64,000 bases of DNA from Calliphora vicina (lineage: Eukaryota > Arthropoda > Insecta > Diptera > Calliphoridae), in assembly GCF_958450345.1 (NCBI RefSeq), contig NC_088784.1, forward strand, positions 75,665,747 through 75,729,746. Direction: 5' to 3'. The notes below the pieces were generated by a model. It was not told where the DNA came from, did no database searches, and worked only from the letters and a program-made list of their open reading frames with translations. The number at the start of each line of letters is the position of its first letter. Position 1 is the first letter of the stretch. Shown piece after piece: positions 21,450 to 31,702 of this stretch. The translations under genes were made by a program, and so were the position numbers.

Positions 21450-22885
21450 TAGGGTATTCAATCGATTAACCGTTAATCGGTTAACCGATTAATTTTGGAC
21501 GGTTAACTGTTCGAATAATTTAAAATTGCCGATTTTCAAATAACAAATAAACCGATTAATTTGTGTCGATTAACCGAAATTCCTTTTTTTGCACTTTAAA
21601 CAATTTTTTTTTAATTTAATTTTCTTTAATTTTCCCTTTCAATTCAAATACAAATTTCAAATTAAAATTAGATATTTTTGGAACATCCAATAAACATGAT
21701 TAGTGAGTATGTATAACAACTGACATATTTAATTTACCCTGTAGGAAATGTCAATATTAAAAAATCAACAGTACTAGTTTCGAATTATACCCCATACAAG
21801 GCTTAGTGCTATAGACATTTAACATGTGCGTGTCATTGAAAATCTTCTAGTAACACTATGACTATTGACTTCCTATTGACTAGGTACTTCTCATGGATCC
21901 ATATGGTGACATTAGAACCAGGATTTTCCTAGTACATTTCTATAACTTTTGGAACTTTCCTGTAAGCAATGTCAATAGTAAATAGGTGGTGTCATACTAG
22001 CGACATTGTCACCAGTTTCTTTCACTCAAAACTGTTTCACTATTTACACTCCTATTTTTTTATAAAATTATTTATTTTCTAATATGCCTTTTTTATAATT
22101 TTTTTTGAACTAGTACTGTTGACAAAAAGACATATGGACCCAGTCTGACTGCAGGGTACATGTCTTTGAAACTTTGTATTTACATGTATAGACGAAACTT
22201 TTTTTTGAAATGAGTCTTTTATCATAACTAAACGAAACTATTAAATTAATCAAAATCTAAAGCAATCCAAAAAGGAATATGTATTCTTTATCATGCTTTT
22301 GATTTCTCCAACATATATAATCGGCGAGAGGGTTTTTTTCCAAGAAAAGTTTTATTAAATCTAAAGAAAAAATCGTTTAAATTATATTCTTTTTATAAAA
22401 TATACTCACATATCGCTCTTTGCTGCAACAACGTCATAATTAAAAAAAAAGTTGTTTCGATAAAAACGCCTTTGAATGTTTTATGACATTTTGCTATTTC
22501 TTAAATAAATTTTAAACATATTTTTACTTATCAAATATACGAGAAAACATGAATTTTAATTTTGATGTTTACAACAAAAAATACTCTCATACAAAAAATA
22601 ATTGACTTTTTTGAAACTGATAATTTTGGATTTTGAGTTATGACGTTGTTGCAGCAAATAGGCGATATGTTCACAAAAATGATCTCAAATACCTTATTTG
22701 CCGTTTTTTAGGTTTTTGTACACAAAATTCGTTGTTGTATTTTGAATTTAAAATTAAAATAGAAATTATTCGGTTAATCGAATAATTTTAAATTATCCGA
22801 TTATTAACCGAATAAATCTAAACCTCGATTAATTATTTGCTCGATTAACCGATTAAACCAGAAACCCGATTAATTGAATACCCTA
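21450..22885 (+). mobile_element. Non-autonomous hAT-type element with nested insertion
   Basis: TIRs TAGGGTATTCAATCGATTAA (left) and, reverse complemented, TAGGGTATTCAATTAATCGG (right) are flanked by perfect 8-bp duplications TTATATAC at 21442-21449 and 22886-22893, the hAT hallmark. Length is 1,436 bp including a 420-bp insertion at 21737-22156. Subterminal regions are rich in GATTAACCG/CGGTTAATC words. An internal inverted repeat pairs about 22411-22431 with 22636-22667 (TGCTGCAACAACGTCATAA). No transposase frame. A 3'-truncated copy without the insertion lies at 30165-30835. Confidence 0.85.
21737..22156 (+). mobile_element. CCCTG-ended TIR element, deletion derivative
   Basis: This 420-bp insertion inside the hAT MITE starts CCCTGTAGGAAATGTCAATA and ends CCCAGTCTGACTGCAGGG, flanked by TA at 21735-21736 and 22157-22158. 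The hAT copy at 30165 shows the uninterrupted site (about 30290-30310), which confirms the borders. Relative to the 810-bp copy it lacks about 385 bp (20653-21036), joined near a repeated TAGTTCAA word. Confidence 0.8.
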
Positions 22886-23530
22886 TTATATACCCTTCAC
22901 CAAACTATACTTCAAAATAAAAATTTTAAATATTTCTTGGTAACAAAATTTTTTTTTCCAAAGTTGTTTTTTTAATTTTTTGTAAAAAAAATTTTCGAAT
23001 TGATTTTTAAATTTTTAAAAAATTTTTCTTTTAAATTTTTTTTTAATTTAAATTTTTTTTTAATTTTAGCGAAAAAAAACTTTAGGTAAAAAAAAAATTC
23101 GGGTTAAAAAATATTTTTTCCGATTTTGAGAAATTGTAGTTCCTTGTAGTACTTACTATGGTCTTATTTATATACGTCATTGCAAAGGTATTTGAAATAT
23201 CTATGATTAGATATCCATATTGTCTATATTAATGACTTAGTAATCCAGATATAGGTAAAAAAATAGGTAAAAAATCGAGGTTGTCCTGGTTTTTTCCGGG
23301 CAATAATTCCGGAGATATTGATATATGAATCGTGTATGTAAGTTATTTGGGGGCTTCGGAAAGTTGATTTAAACAGACAGAAAGACGGACATGGCTTAAT
23401 AAACTCCGCTATCTATAAGGATCCAGAATATACATATATACCTTATAGGATCGGAAATGAAAAATGTAGAAATTACAAACGGAATGACCAACTTATATAT
23501 ACCCTTCTCACGAAGGTGAAGGGTATAAAA

Positions 23531-24289
23531 ATTAAAAAACAAAATGTACATAAAAGTTCAAAACAAAAGCTTTTTTTAAAATAATAAAACTAAATTTTAA
23601 ATTATATTTGAAATTTGTTTTATGGTACGAAATTTAAAATAATAGACAACTTTATGGGCTTAAAATCGACTTTAAGGCTTTTGTAGTTAGGCTGAAAGTG
23701 TGTGAGATATCATCAAGACTTTTTATTCGTTTTAAAGGTCTATCGAAGCCATTCTCTATGGAATATAAAATATATAATTGTCAGTTCACATCACCACCAC
23801 GTGAGATGGCCATGCCCTCAAATCGCTCGTGCAGAATGCCGTTTGTGGACAGGATACATCTCAAACGGGTTCAGCTATTATCGTGAAGTATTGTATAAAA
23901 GCATTTGAGTAAGAGATTTCTTATAGAGCTTAGTATGGATAAATATTTTTCAGTGACCGAGTCACCTCCAGCTTTAGCTAATAAAATTATTTTATATATA
24001 GATATAATGAGATTAATGACCACCATTTTTCGAATCAGTCCATAACCACGCTCACTTCATAAAAACTTTTCATATTAATTATCAAAATCCTCAGTGTGCA
24101 AAGTAATTTTAAAATCTCCGGAGTTCTGGGAATCTTTCCCTTGTTCTGTTGGCCTTTGCCATTTCTTAACAAATTGAATGCATATTCTTTAATTTATCAA
24201 ATTCTATGGTTATTGTTGAATTACTGCAGAAATTCGACGACATAAAGTCAACTACGCGACCATTTCGCATGTTTTTATCAAAAAAGACA
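23531..24289. other. Unassigned DNA
   Basis: Low-complexity A/T then a moderately complex patch (23690-23900) with only short ORFs and no recognised similarity. Confidence 0.4.
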
Positions 24290-24834
24290 GCCATACAATA
24301 AAAAAATCGCACGTTGGATTAGAAAAAATAGGGAAATAACTGTAAACGGTTAGTCCGATTTGGATCAAATTTGACGTGCACAAAGAGGAAGTGTTGCCAA
24401 GTTTATGCTTTGAAAATAGGCGCGCGCCCAGGTGTCCCCAAAGTAGGACACCTCGGGTATATTACATTTATTATCTCAATACTTTTACCCACCCTACTCC
24501 AACAGTGGGTTTAAATATTTTCCAATTTTCTCCATTTTTTTGTTGAACTAACAACAAATATATATGTCAAATAATTGTTTCAAAATTATGTATATGTATT
24601 TGAATTTAAAAAAATTAAAAAATGCGATTTATAGCTAGTTTTTTAGAAAAAAGTAGTTTTTTGCTTTTTAAGTTATCTAAAAAATTTCTAAGAAGATTGA
24701 TTTATATTTTTTGAAAATGAAACAAAATTAAAAATTTTTGATACCAACCAAATACGTCTATTTTTTTATGTAAAATTTAATTCACACTGTTGATATCAAA
24801 ATATAGTATTCTTAATTATTTTGTAAAGGGTTTG
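24290..24834 (+). repeat. Dispersed repeat family C, copy 1
   Basis: It matches 30865-31702 in order: 'ttagtccgatttg.atcaaatttgacgtgc', 'gaagtgttg.c.agttta', 'ccaaagtaggacacctcgggtat', 'acccaccctactcca' and 'tattttgtaaaggg'. It has several internal deletions relative to that copy. No coding potential recognised. It ends where the irritans-type mariner sequence begins. Confidence 0.6.
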
Positions 24835-25520
24835 ATATTGAGTTACACTCAAATAAAGGCTAAGCTTGATAAATACTATGGGAACTGTGCACCATCAATT
24901 TCAATGGTAAAAAAGTGGTTCACTAAATTTCGTTGTGGCCGTACAAGTACTGAAGATGCCTCACGTTCTGGACTCCCAGTTGAGGTCCCTACGCCCGAAA
25001 CAATTGAACAAAAATCACGTTAGCCCTAATGTCGGCCAACATCATATAGTGATTTTTCAAAGTGCACGAGATTGTGGAAGCCATATGCATCTCCCATCAA
25101 TTTTGAACGGTCACTTGGGTATTAGAAAGCTTTCCGCAAGATGGCTGCCGCGTTTGCTAACAATCGGGAGAACAAAAGGGAACACACATGTGCAGTTTCC
25201 ATGACAAAAATCCATGAATTAGGCTACGAAATGCTCCCTCTTCCGCCCTATTCACCGGATTTAGCACCGAATGACTATTTCTTGTTTCCAAACATGAAGA
25301 AATGTCTCGGAGGAAAGAGATTTGAAATAATTTTCACAAAAAATACCTATTTTGATGACCTCTATTAATCTTATTTTTGGAAGGGATAAACAAATTGGAG
25401 AAACTTTGGACAAAGTGCATAAAACTCAAAAGAGACTGACTATGTTATAAATTAAATAATATTTTATCAAAAACCTGTGTTTCATTCAAAAAGGCACGGA
25501 CTTTTTGACTCACCATCGTA
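24835..25520 (+). pseudogene. Mariner relic, irritans-type, internally deleted
   Basis: The plus strand encodes an HTH segment (YTQIKAKLDKYYGNCAPS, VKKWFTKFRCGRTSTED) followed by a frameshifted SARWLPRLLTIGR and then, after a deletion that removes the first two catalytic aspartates, KIHELGYEMLPLPPYSPD and LAPNDYFLFPNMKKCLGGKRF with the third aspartate. A likely 3' TIR sits at the end: the reverse complement of 25495-25518 reads CGATGGTGAGTCAAAAAGTC, followed by TA. The 5' TIR is not seen, so the copy is 5'-truncated. About half of a 345-residue transposase remains. Confidence 0.85.
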
Positions 25521-26185
25521 TTTTATAAATGTTTTTTTAATATTTTTTTCGTACCCTTTTTATATCATATGAATTAGTATAATATAATATTTATGATACT
25601 TTTTTAATTGTACTTTTAGATTTTGGTACCTTTTCGTATCCTTTATATCTTAAAGAAAAATAATTGTAGAAATTAAATGGTAAATATCATATTCTTAATA
25701 ATACAATAACCATTCAATAAATTAAATGGAGAAAAACTGAGTTTTCAGTTTTTTATTTCGTGATCCTGTTTCCTTTTAAAAGGACTTCAAATTTTCAGAG
25801 GAGTACATTTTTAAAAAAATGTTTTAAAATACTTCTGATCATCCTACTATGTCAAATTTGGTGTCAAATGATCAAGAAGAGTTGTTAAATATTTCGTACT
25901 ATTTTTATTTTATCCTGTAAGGATCAAAAGATGTCAAAAATGTCCTTTCTATCCTTGAATATCCTTTTAGATTTCCAATATTTTTTTTAAAAAAAATAGT
26001 GAGTTAAAGATCCAAATATTGAATACTACATGCCAAAATTTCATCCTTCTATCTTAACCACTTAAGTGTTAAAAAATATTTTAAATTTGAATTATTTGAT
26101 TTTTTTTATTTTATTTTAATATTTCATTCGAAAAAAATATAACAAAATCCGTTGTGAAAAGCAACGAAGAAGACTTTTAAATAAA
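25521..26185. repeat. Left flank of inverted repeat around family A copy 2
   Basis: AT-rich, noncoding. About 25725-25815 is the inverted counterpart of 26852-26957 (tokens 'ttcagttttttatttcgtgatcctgt' and 'aaaggacttcaaa'). A further short block, 'ttttggtaccttttcgtatc' near 25622, recurs directly near 27117. Confidence 0.5.
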
Positions 26186-26832
26186 CAAGTAAAAGGATAT
26201 AGTCGGGCAAGCCCGACCTTATGATACCCTACACCGGGTATATGATTATAAAGAGTTTTCTTTTGATATGAAACTTATTTGAATACACACATTTTCAGTA
26301 GTGGGCCTTATATGGGAGCTATGACTAATTATGGACCAATCGTCATTTATGCGAATATATGAAACATATTTGTGTTGAATTTTGTTTGGATACTGACATA
26401 TTTCAGAGATTTATGTATATTAATGACATTTTCGAGAATGTTGCTTATATGGGAGCTATGGAATATTGTTGACCGATCGTCACGAAATTTGGTCGTGAGA
26501 GTTCGGCTTACATAAAACTTAATTGTGCTGAATTTGGTTTGAATATGTTTATAATTAAGATATTTATGAGAGCTTAACTATTTTCAAAAAGGCCAATTGT
26601 ATGGGGGCTAGGATAAATAATGGGCTGATTCTAACCAAATTCAATAGCCTTTGTCCTTGGGGCAATATAAAGGTTTGTGCCAAATTTTGTCGAATTATCT
26701 TTAAACATGCGACCTGCAGTTTGATTAAAAGGTTTACATGGTTGGACGGACAGACGGACGGACATCCCTTAGTCGACCCAGAAAGTGATCCTGAGCAGAT
26801 TGGTATACTTTAAGGTGGGTGTTAGGACAATA
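26186..26832 (-). mobile_element. DINE-1/Helentron-like element, family A copy 2
   Basis: It starts CAAGTAA, then a hairpin (AGTCGGGCAAGCCCGACC), TACCCTACACC and the periodic 'ttatatgggagctatgactaattatggacc' units, to 'ccgattggtatactttaaggtgggtgttag'. Inverted relative to copies at 542 and 29335. 5' terminus missing. Confidence 0.65.
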
Positions 26833-28606
26833 TTGTACTTCTTTGAAACTTTGTACTGAAAAATGTACTTCTTTGAAACTTTGAAGTCCTTAAAAAAGAA
26901 CACAGGATCACGAAATCAAAAACTGAAAACACAGTTTTTCTTCATTAAATTTATAGTTTCATACGTATATCATCCGGTTCGTGTCTAACGAATTTTTTCT
27001 ATATTTGTAGGACGGTGTAATCAGACTTGTGTTTGGTGTTTTATGATTTAATTTAAAGTTTAAAGGCCTTATTCATAATCAATTTTAATGGAAATCGTTC
27101 ATATATGTTTGGTACTATTTTGGTACCTTTTCGCATCTTTTGTATCTCATAAACTAAGTAAGTCAGCTAGTGTCTCAGTGTAATAGATGCAGTCTCAAAG
27201 TTCCAGCTGACATTGCATGTCTGTTGATAAAATCTCGTTTGGAAAAAAGGGAGTCTGACTACAAAACTTTGACTACTGGCTCCAACACCATCCATAACTT
27301 TCAGTAACTGCATGTTATCCTTCAAAACTATAATGATTAATGATGAATACTTTTAAAGAAGCTTTTAAGTGTCGGAGTTGATTTAAAATATTAAAATCTA
27401 AATTATAACGATAATTTAAACAAATTTGCTTAAAACTCTAATGTAATTTACAAAATGTATAGAATTTCTTCCAAAAATAGCAAATTATAAAACAAATTTT
27501 CTAAGAATTTAGCAAAAATTATGGTACAAATCCTATTTAAACAACAAAAGCTGAAAGTCAATTCGTGAGATTTCTTTTGTTGTTTTTAAAAATAACAGGC
27601 TCCTAAGTAAACTATCCAGCGTAGTTCAGGTTAAAGTGTAAAATCTTTTACAAAAACATTGTAAAAATAACTGAAGCAGTTTTGTATAAACAAAATAAAT
27701 GAAATGCAACGCTTTAATCTCAAGTGCACAAAAATCATTATGAAGCGTAACTAAACCCTTTTAGTGCCAAAAATTCCACAAATAAATGATACAAGTACTA
27801 GTTTCCACATTTTGTAGCAAAGTATTTTTGCACACTTTATTTGTATTTTTCTTGATGTTGCATTTGTTTTGTGTATTATTTTAGGGGTTGAATGCAACAA
27901 GTGCTGAGGTCATTTGGCTTTGAAATAGTGTCTGTGTGTGTTTGGAAGTGTTTCTTTGGCTTCGGTTTTGGTTGGCAGACTGATCCCATTAACGTAGACA
28001 TTGACTGGCGCCAGTAGTTATTGTGTGAGCTCGTCAGATTAGGGCGTTAAAGTACTTAATCCAGTTTTGCTTAAGTCTCTCGCTCTCTACTTGCCTCACC
28101 GTTTTAAGTCCAACGAAGAAGGTGTTTGAAAATAAATTGTTGTTTCACTTTTTCGCTTACTATGGATTTAGGTAAAAAAATCTTATTTAGTTCTCTTAGA
28201 AAATAGTTTTAAAAAAATAAATCTTTTAGCAATAAATTGCTAATTTTTACATTCACATGAATTTATAGTGATTATTTTTTTAATTTCATTAATTTAAAAT
28301 AAACAACAAGTAATGTTCGGATATGCCGAATCTTGTGTACCCACCATCAATATGTAGTTTTGACCTTCTATGGCGACATGAACCAGTTATAGTCCGAACA
28401 GTACCGAATTTCATGGAGTAATTAATTTCTTTAAACTTTAAATGACTTATGTCGGAATTTATGTTAAAATCATTACCAAGACAGCCAATAATATGTTCTA
28501 AAAAAAGTGTTTTATGCGCATAAAATATGCACTTAAAAACGAAGAATATGCTCTTAAAATATAAAAAAATACACTTAAAAATAGTTTATTTCCGTTTAAA
28601 ATTCAA
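26833..28606. other. Unassigned DNA, possible regulatory/exon-like patch
   Basis: The right arm of the inverted repeat lies at 26852-26957. 27160-27880 has no recognised content. 27930-28180 is richer in G/C and ends with an ATG followed by a donor-like AGGTAAA (28162-28176); no protein similarity is seen and no exon is called. Confidence 0.35.
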
Positions 28607-28862
28607 TTGGGGGATTCAAACTGTCTCCTATTAGGTCGTATTGTCATAATGTCATAAAATATTTTTTTAGTTTAAATAAATTTGTGTTGGGTTTCAAACA
28701 AAAAAGTTCTAAACTAATAAGACTTTTAGAACTATGTTTATTGGTTTGTCATAAAATAAAACTTTTTTTGTTTGCAGCACAACAAGAATTTGTTTAAACT
28801 AAAAAAATATTTTACGACATTATGACAATACGACCTAATAGCAAACCGTTTGAATCCCCCAA
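28607..28862. mobile_element. Foldback/MITE, 256 bp
   Basis: TTGGGGGATTCAAAC at the left pairs with GTTTGAATCCCCCAA at the right. The arms extend about 70 bp (to TAGTTTAAA / TTTAAACTA) with few mismatches. No clear target duplication beyond the ends was found. Confidence 0.7.
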
Positions 28863-29062
28863 ATGTTTTATTAAGTTCAAGTTTGTTATTAAAGGATTAA
28901 ATTTCGATTTTAGTGACTTTGGAAACAACATGAAAATAATTTTATTCAATTTATTTTATAATATTTTGCGATTAATTACTGAGGAGTGATATCGAAAAAA
29001 TCTTAACACATGTTTTTCCTTAAAACTTTCAACCCAAATATTATTTGATGTTTTTTTTGTTT

Positions 29063-30164
29063 GAAAAGTTAAACAGTATCGGGAGAATTTGTCCGTTGAT
29101 AAAAAACCTGGTTCAGGTAGAAGGAATGGTACAAATGATGTTTCTAAAGCCAATAAATAGAAAGCATTTTGAAAAGAGCTTCAACATATCCGGTAGGAAA
29201 GCAGTTAGCTCAGTACTCGGATTATTTGGTACAAAAACTTATAGCCAATGCTAAAAATTTAGAGGCCATAAAATGGATAATGGATGACGAAATGGATGTT
29301 CTGGAAAATTTTTCGCAGCTTCCGGGTCAATATTTATACCCTACACCACCATAGTGGGGAGGGTATAATGCGTTTGTGCAGATGTTTGTAACGCCCAAAA
29401 ATATTAGTCTAACACCCAACTTAAAGTATACCGATCGACTTAGAATCACTTTCAGAGTCGATTAAACGACGTCCGTCCGTCCGTCTGGACGGCTGGCTGG
29501 CTGTCCAAGTAAACCTTGTGCTCAGACTACAGGTCGCAATTTTGAAGATATTTCGATGAAATTTGGTACATATTATTTGTTCGGCTCAAGGACCAAACCT
29601 ATTGAAACTGCATGAAATCGTTCCATTATTTCACCTAGCACCCATACAAATGTCCTCCCGAAATTGGACTTTATCGGTCATAAATGTTTAATTTATACAT
29701 GTATCTCCACAAATTCCGCTCCAAATAAGTTTTATATACACAAAATTCATGTCACCAAATTTTGTTACGTTCGGTCCATAATTAGTCATAGCTCCCATAT
29801 AGACCCGCTTCCGAAAATCACTTTAACGTGCATAAATCGCTTAAAAGTGTTGGTATACACACACAATTCAACATAGTTAACTTTAATATAGACATAAATC
29901 ACACGACCTAATTTCATGGTCCATAATTGGTCATAATTTAAATTATTGAAATTTTAAAAGAAAAATGTTTTTGCTCTTTTACTTAGTGTAGGGTATTATA
30001 TGGTCGGGCTTGACCGACCATATTTCCTTACTTGATTTATGTTGCTGATGCTCAAGTGAATGTTGTAGAAAAGTTTTGGACCCAAAAGCAGAACATTTTT
30101 CCAAAAAGTATGGCAAGCAATATGCAGTTGCGGCAAAAAAAGCTAAACATTTGTTACAAAGGGC
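29063..30164 (+). pseudogene. Tc1-like transposase relic, split by family A copy 3
   Basis: Frames encode KQYRENLSVDKKPGSGRR with NGTNDVSKANK (29075-29155), then, shifted, QLAQYSDYLVQKLIANAKNL, IMDDEMDVLENFSQLPGQ (29278-29330), and after the insertion VADAQ.NVVEKFWTQKQN (about 30040-30095). These match a Tc1/mariner-superfamily transposase type common in insects; MDDE at 29278-29292 looks like the first catalytic region. Stops and frameshifts are frequent and the C-terminus is lost where a hAT-type MITE starts at 30165. Confidence 0.6.
29335..30034 (+). mobile_element. DINE-1/Helentron-like element, family A copy 3
   Basis: It runs from TATACCCTACACCACCATAG to the hairpin ATGGTCGG..CCGACCAT, TATTTCCTTACTTG. 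It is the most complete copy and lies inside a Tc1-like transposase relic. Little or no target duplication is evident, in line with Helitron/Helentron insertion. Confidence 0.7.
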
Positions 30165-30835
30165 TAGTGTATTCAATCGATTAATAGTTAATCGGTTAAC
30201 CGGTTAATTTTGGACGGATAACTGTTCGAATAATTTAAAATTGCCGATTTTCAATTGATTAGTGAGTATGTATAATAACTGACATATTTATTTTACATGT
30301 CATTGCAACTTTGTTTGTATTTTCATGTATAGACGAAACTTTTTTTTGAAATAAGTCTTTTATCATAACTAAACGAAACTATTAAATTAAACAAAATCTA
30401 AAACAATCCAAAAAGGAATATTCTTTATCATGCTTTTGATTTCTCCAACAATACAATCAGCGAAGTTTTTTTCCCAAGAAAAGTTTTATTAAATGTAAAG
30501 AAAAAAATCGTTTAAATTATATTCATTTTATAAAAGATTATTTCAGATGATCTCACTAAAGGACGAAAAAACTGCAACTACGTCATAATTCAAAAAAAGT
30601 CGTTTCAAGACAAACGTCTTTGAATATTTTATGAGATTTTACTATTTCTTAAATAAATTTTCAACAAATCATGCGATTTCAGAAATATAAATAGTAGATG
30701 TTAATATCTTTCTAATCTGTGTTTAACCCAAATTTTCACTTATCAAATATACGAGAAAACTTGAATTTTAATTTTGATGTTTACAAAAAAAAAACACTCT
30801 CACACAAAAAATAATTGACGTTTTTGAAAACAGAT
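30165..30835 (+). mobile_element. hAT-type MITE, copy 2, 3'-truncated
   Basis: It starts TAGTGTATTCAATCGATTAA and follows 21450 onward (GACGGATAACTGTTCGAATAA, TAGACGAAAC..) but lacks the 420-bp insertion. It therefore supplies the empty site for the insertion at 21737-22156. Similarity stops near 30835 before the right TIR. Confidence 0.75.
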
Positions 30836-30864
30836 GAAACTATATGAAAGATTATAGAACAGCG

Positions 30865-31702
30865 CACAGTGGTATGACAAAAAAAAAGATGGAAATAAAT
30901 CTGTAACTTCTAAACCCTTAGTCCGATTTGAATGAAATTTGACGTGCGCACAGACGAAGTGTTGTCGAGTTTAAGTTTTCAATTATGACCGCACGGGCCC
31001 ACCGGGGGTGCGGCCAGGGTTCCCCAAAGTAGGACACCTCGGGTATGTTCAATTTTTAAAACGATGCTATTTCTTCGGCTGTGTTCCGATTTCAAAACGA
31101 TCACATATATAGAATCTCCTCGTCGAGCACTACAAAAAACCCTAGCTATCAATTATCTTTTATAACTTAGGAGATATTCGAATTTGAAAATTAAATTTAC
31201 ATAATTTTTACCCACCCTACTCCAGTTTTTTGATAACAGCGGATCCAAATATTTCCCGATTTTCTCCATTTTTCTTTTGTTGGACTAACAATAAATTTAT
31301 GTATGAAATATAGAAAGAATTGTTTAAACATCATAACTGAGTCCAAAGTTACATGCATTTGAATTTTAAAAATTTAAAAAAGGCGATTTTTCGCTATTTT
31401 TTGGTAAAAAAGTACTATTATTCTTTTTAAGTTATCTAAAAAATTTCTGAAAGGATGTATAAAGAATTTATACTTTTTAAAAAGCTAACTTTACATCGAA
31501 TGTTTTAAATTAAAAAAAATTTAATATTTTTAATACCGAGGGGACCAGGTCCATTCAAAGAACGCCTATTTTTTATGTAAAATTCAAATTTAGTGCAAAA
31601 ATTCTCAAATCACATACTCGATATCAAAATATAGTAACCCATTTTACATGGCCCAATATGTTTTTCATTATTTTGTAAAGGGTTCCGATAATCTCACCCC
31701 TG
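30865..31702 (+). repeat. Dispersed repeat family C, copy 2
   Basis: It begins CACAGTGGTATGACAAAA and shares long blocks with 24290-24834 and 31999-32215, including 'gtgcggccagggt' and 'agtaggacacctcgggtatg'. Interrupted at 31703 by a TIR element; its continuation may be 33081 onward. No coding potential recognised. Confidence 0.6.

Larger units (their letters stand above)
20603..23530 (-). mobile_element. DINE-1/Helentron-like element, family B copy 1, interrupted
   Basis: Pieces at about 20603-20606, 21417-21449 and 22886-23530 together match the inverted family B copy at 52792: (AC)AAGTAAG, a decayed hairpin region, TATACCCTTCACC, a low-complexity A/T block, then the block with 'gggggcttcggaaagttgattt..aacagacag' and the end CTTCTCACGAAGGTGAAGGGTATA. 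The element was split by a CCCTG-ended element (20607-21416) and by a hAT-type MITE (21450-22885). Confidence 0.65.
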
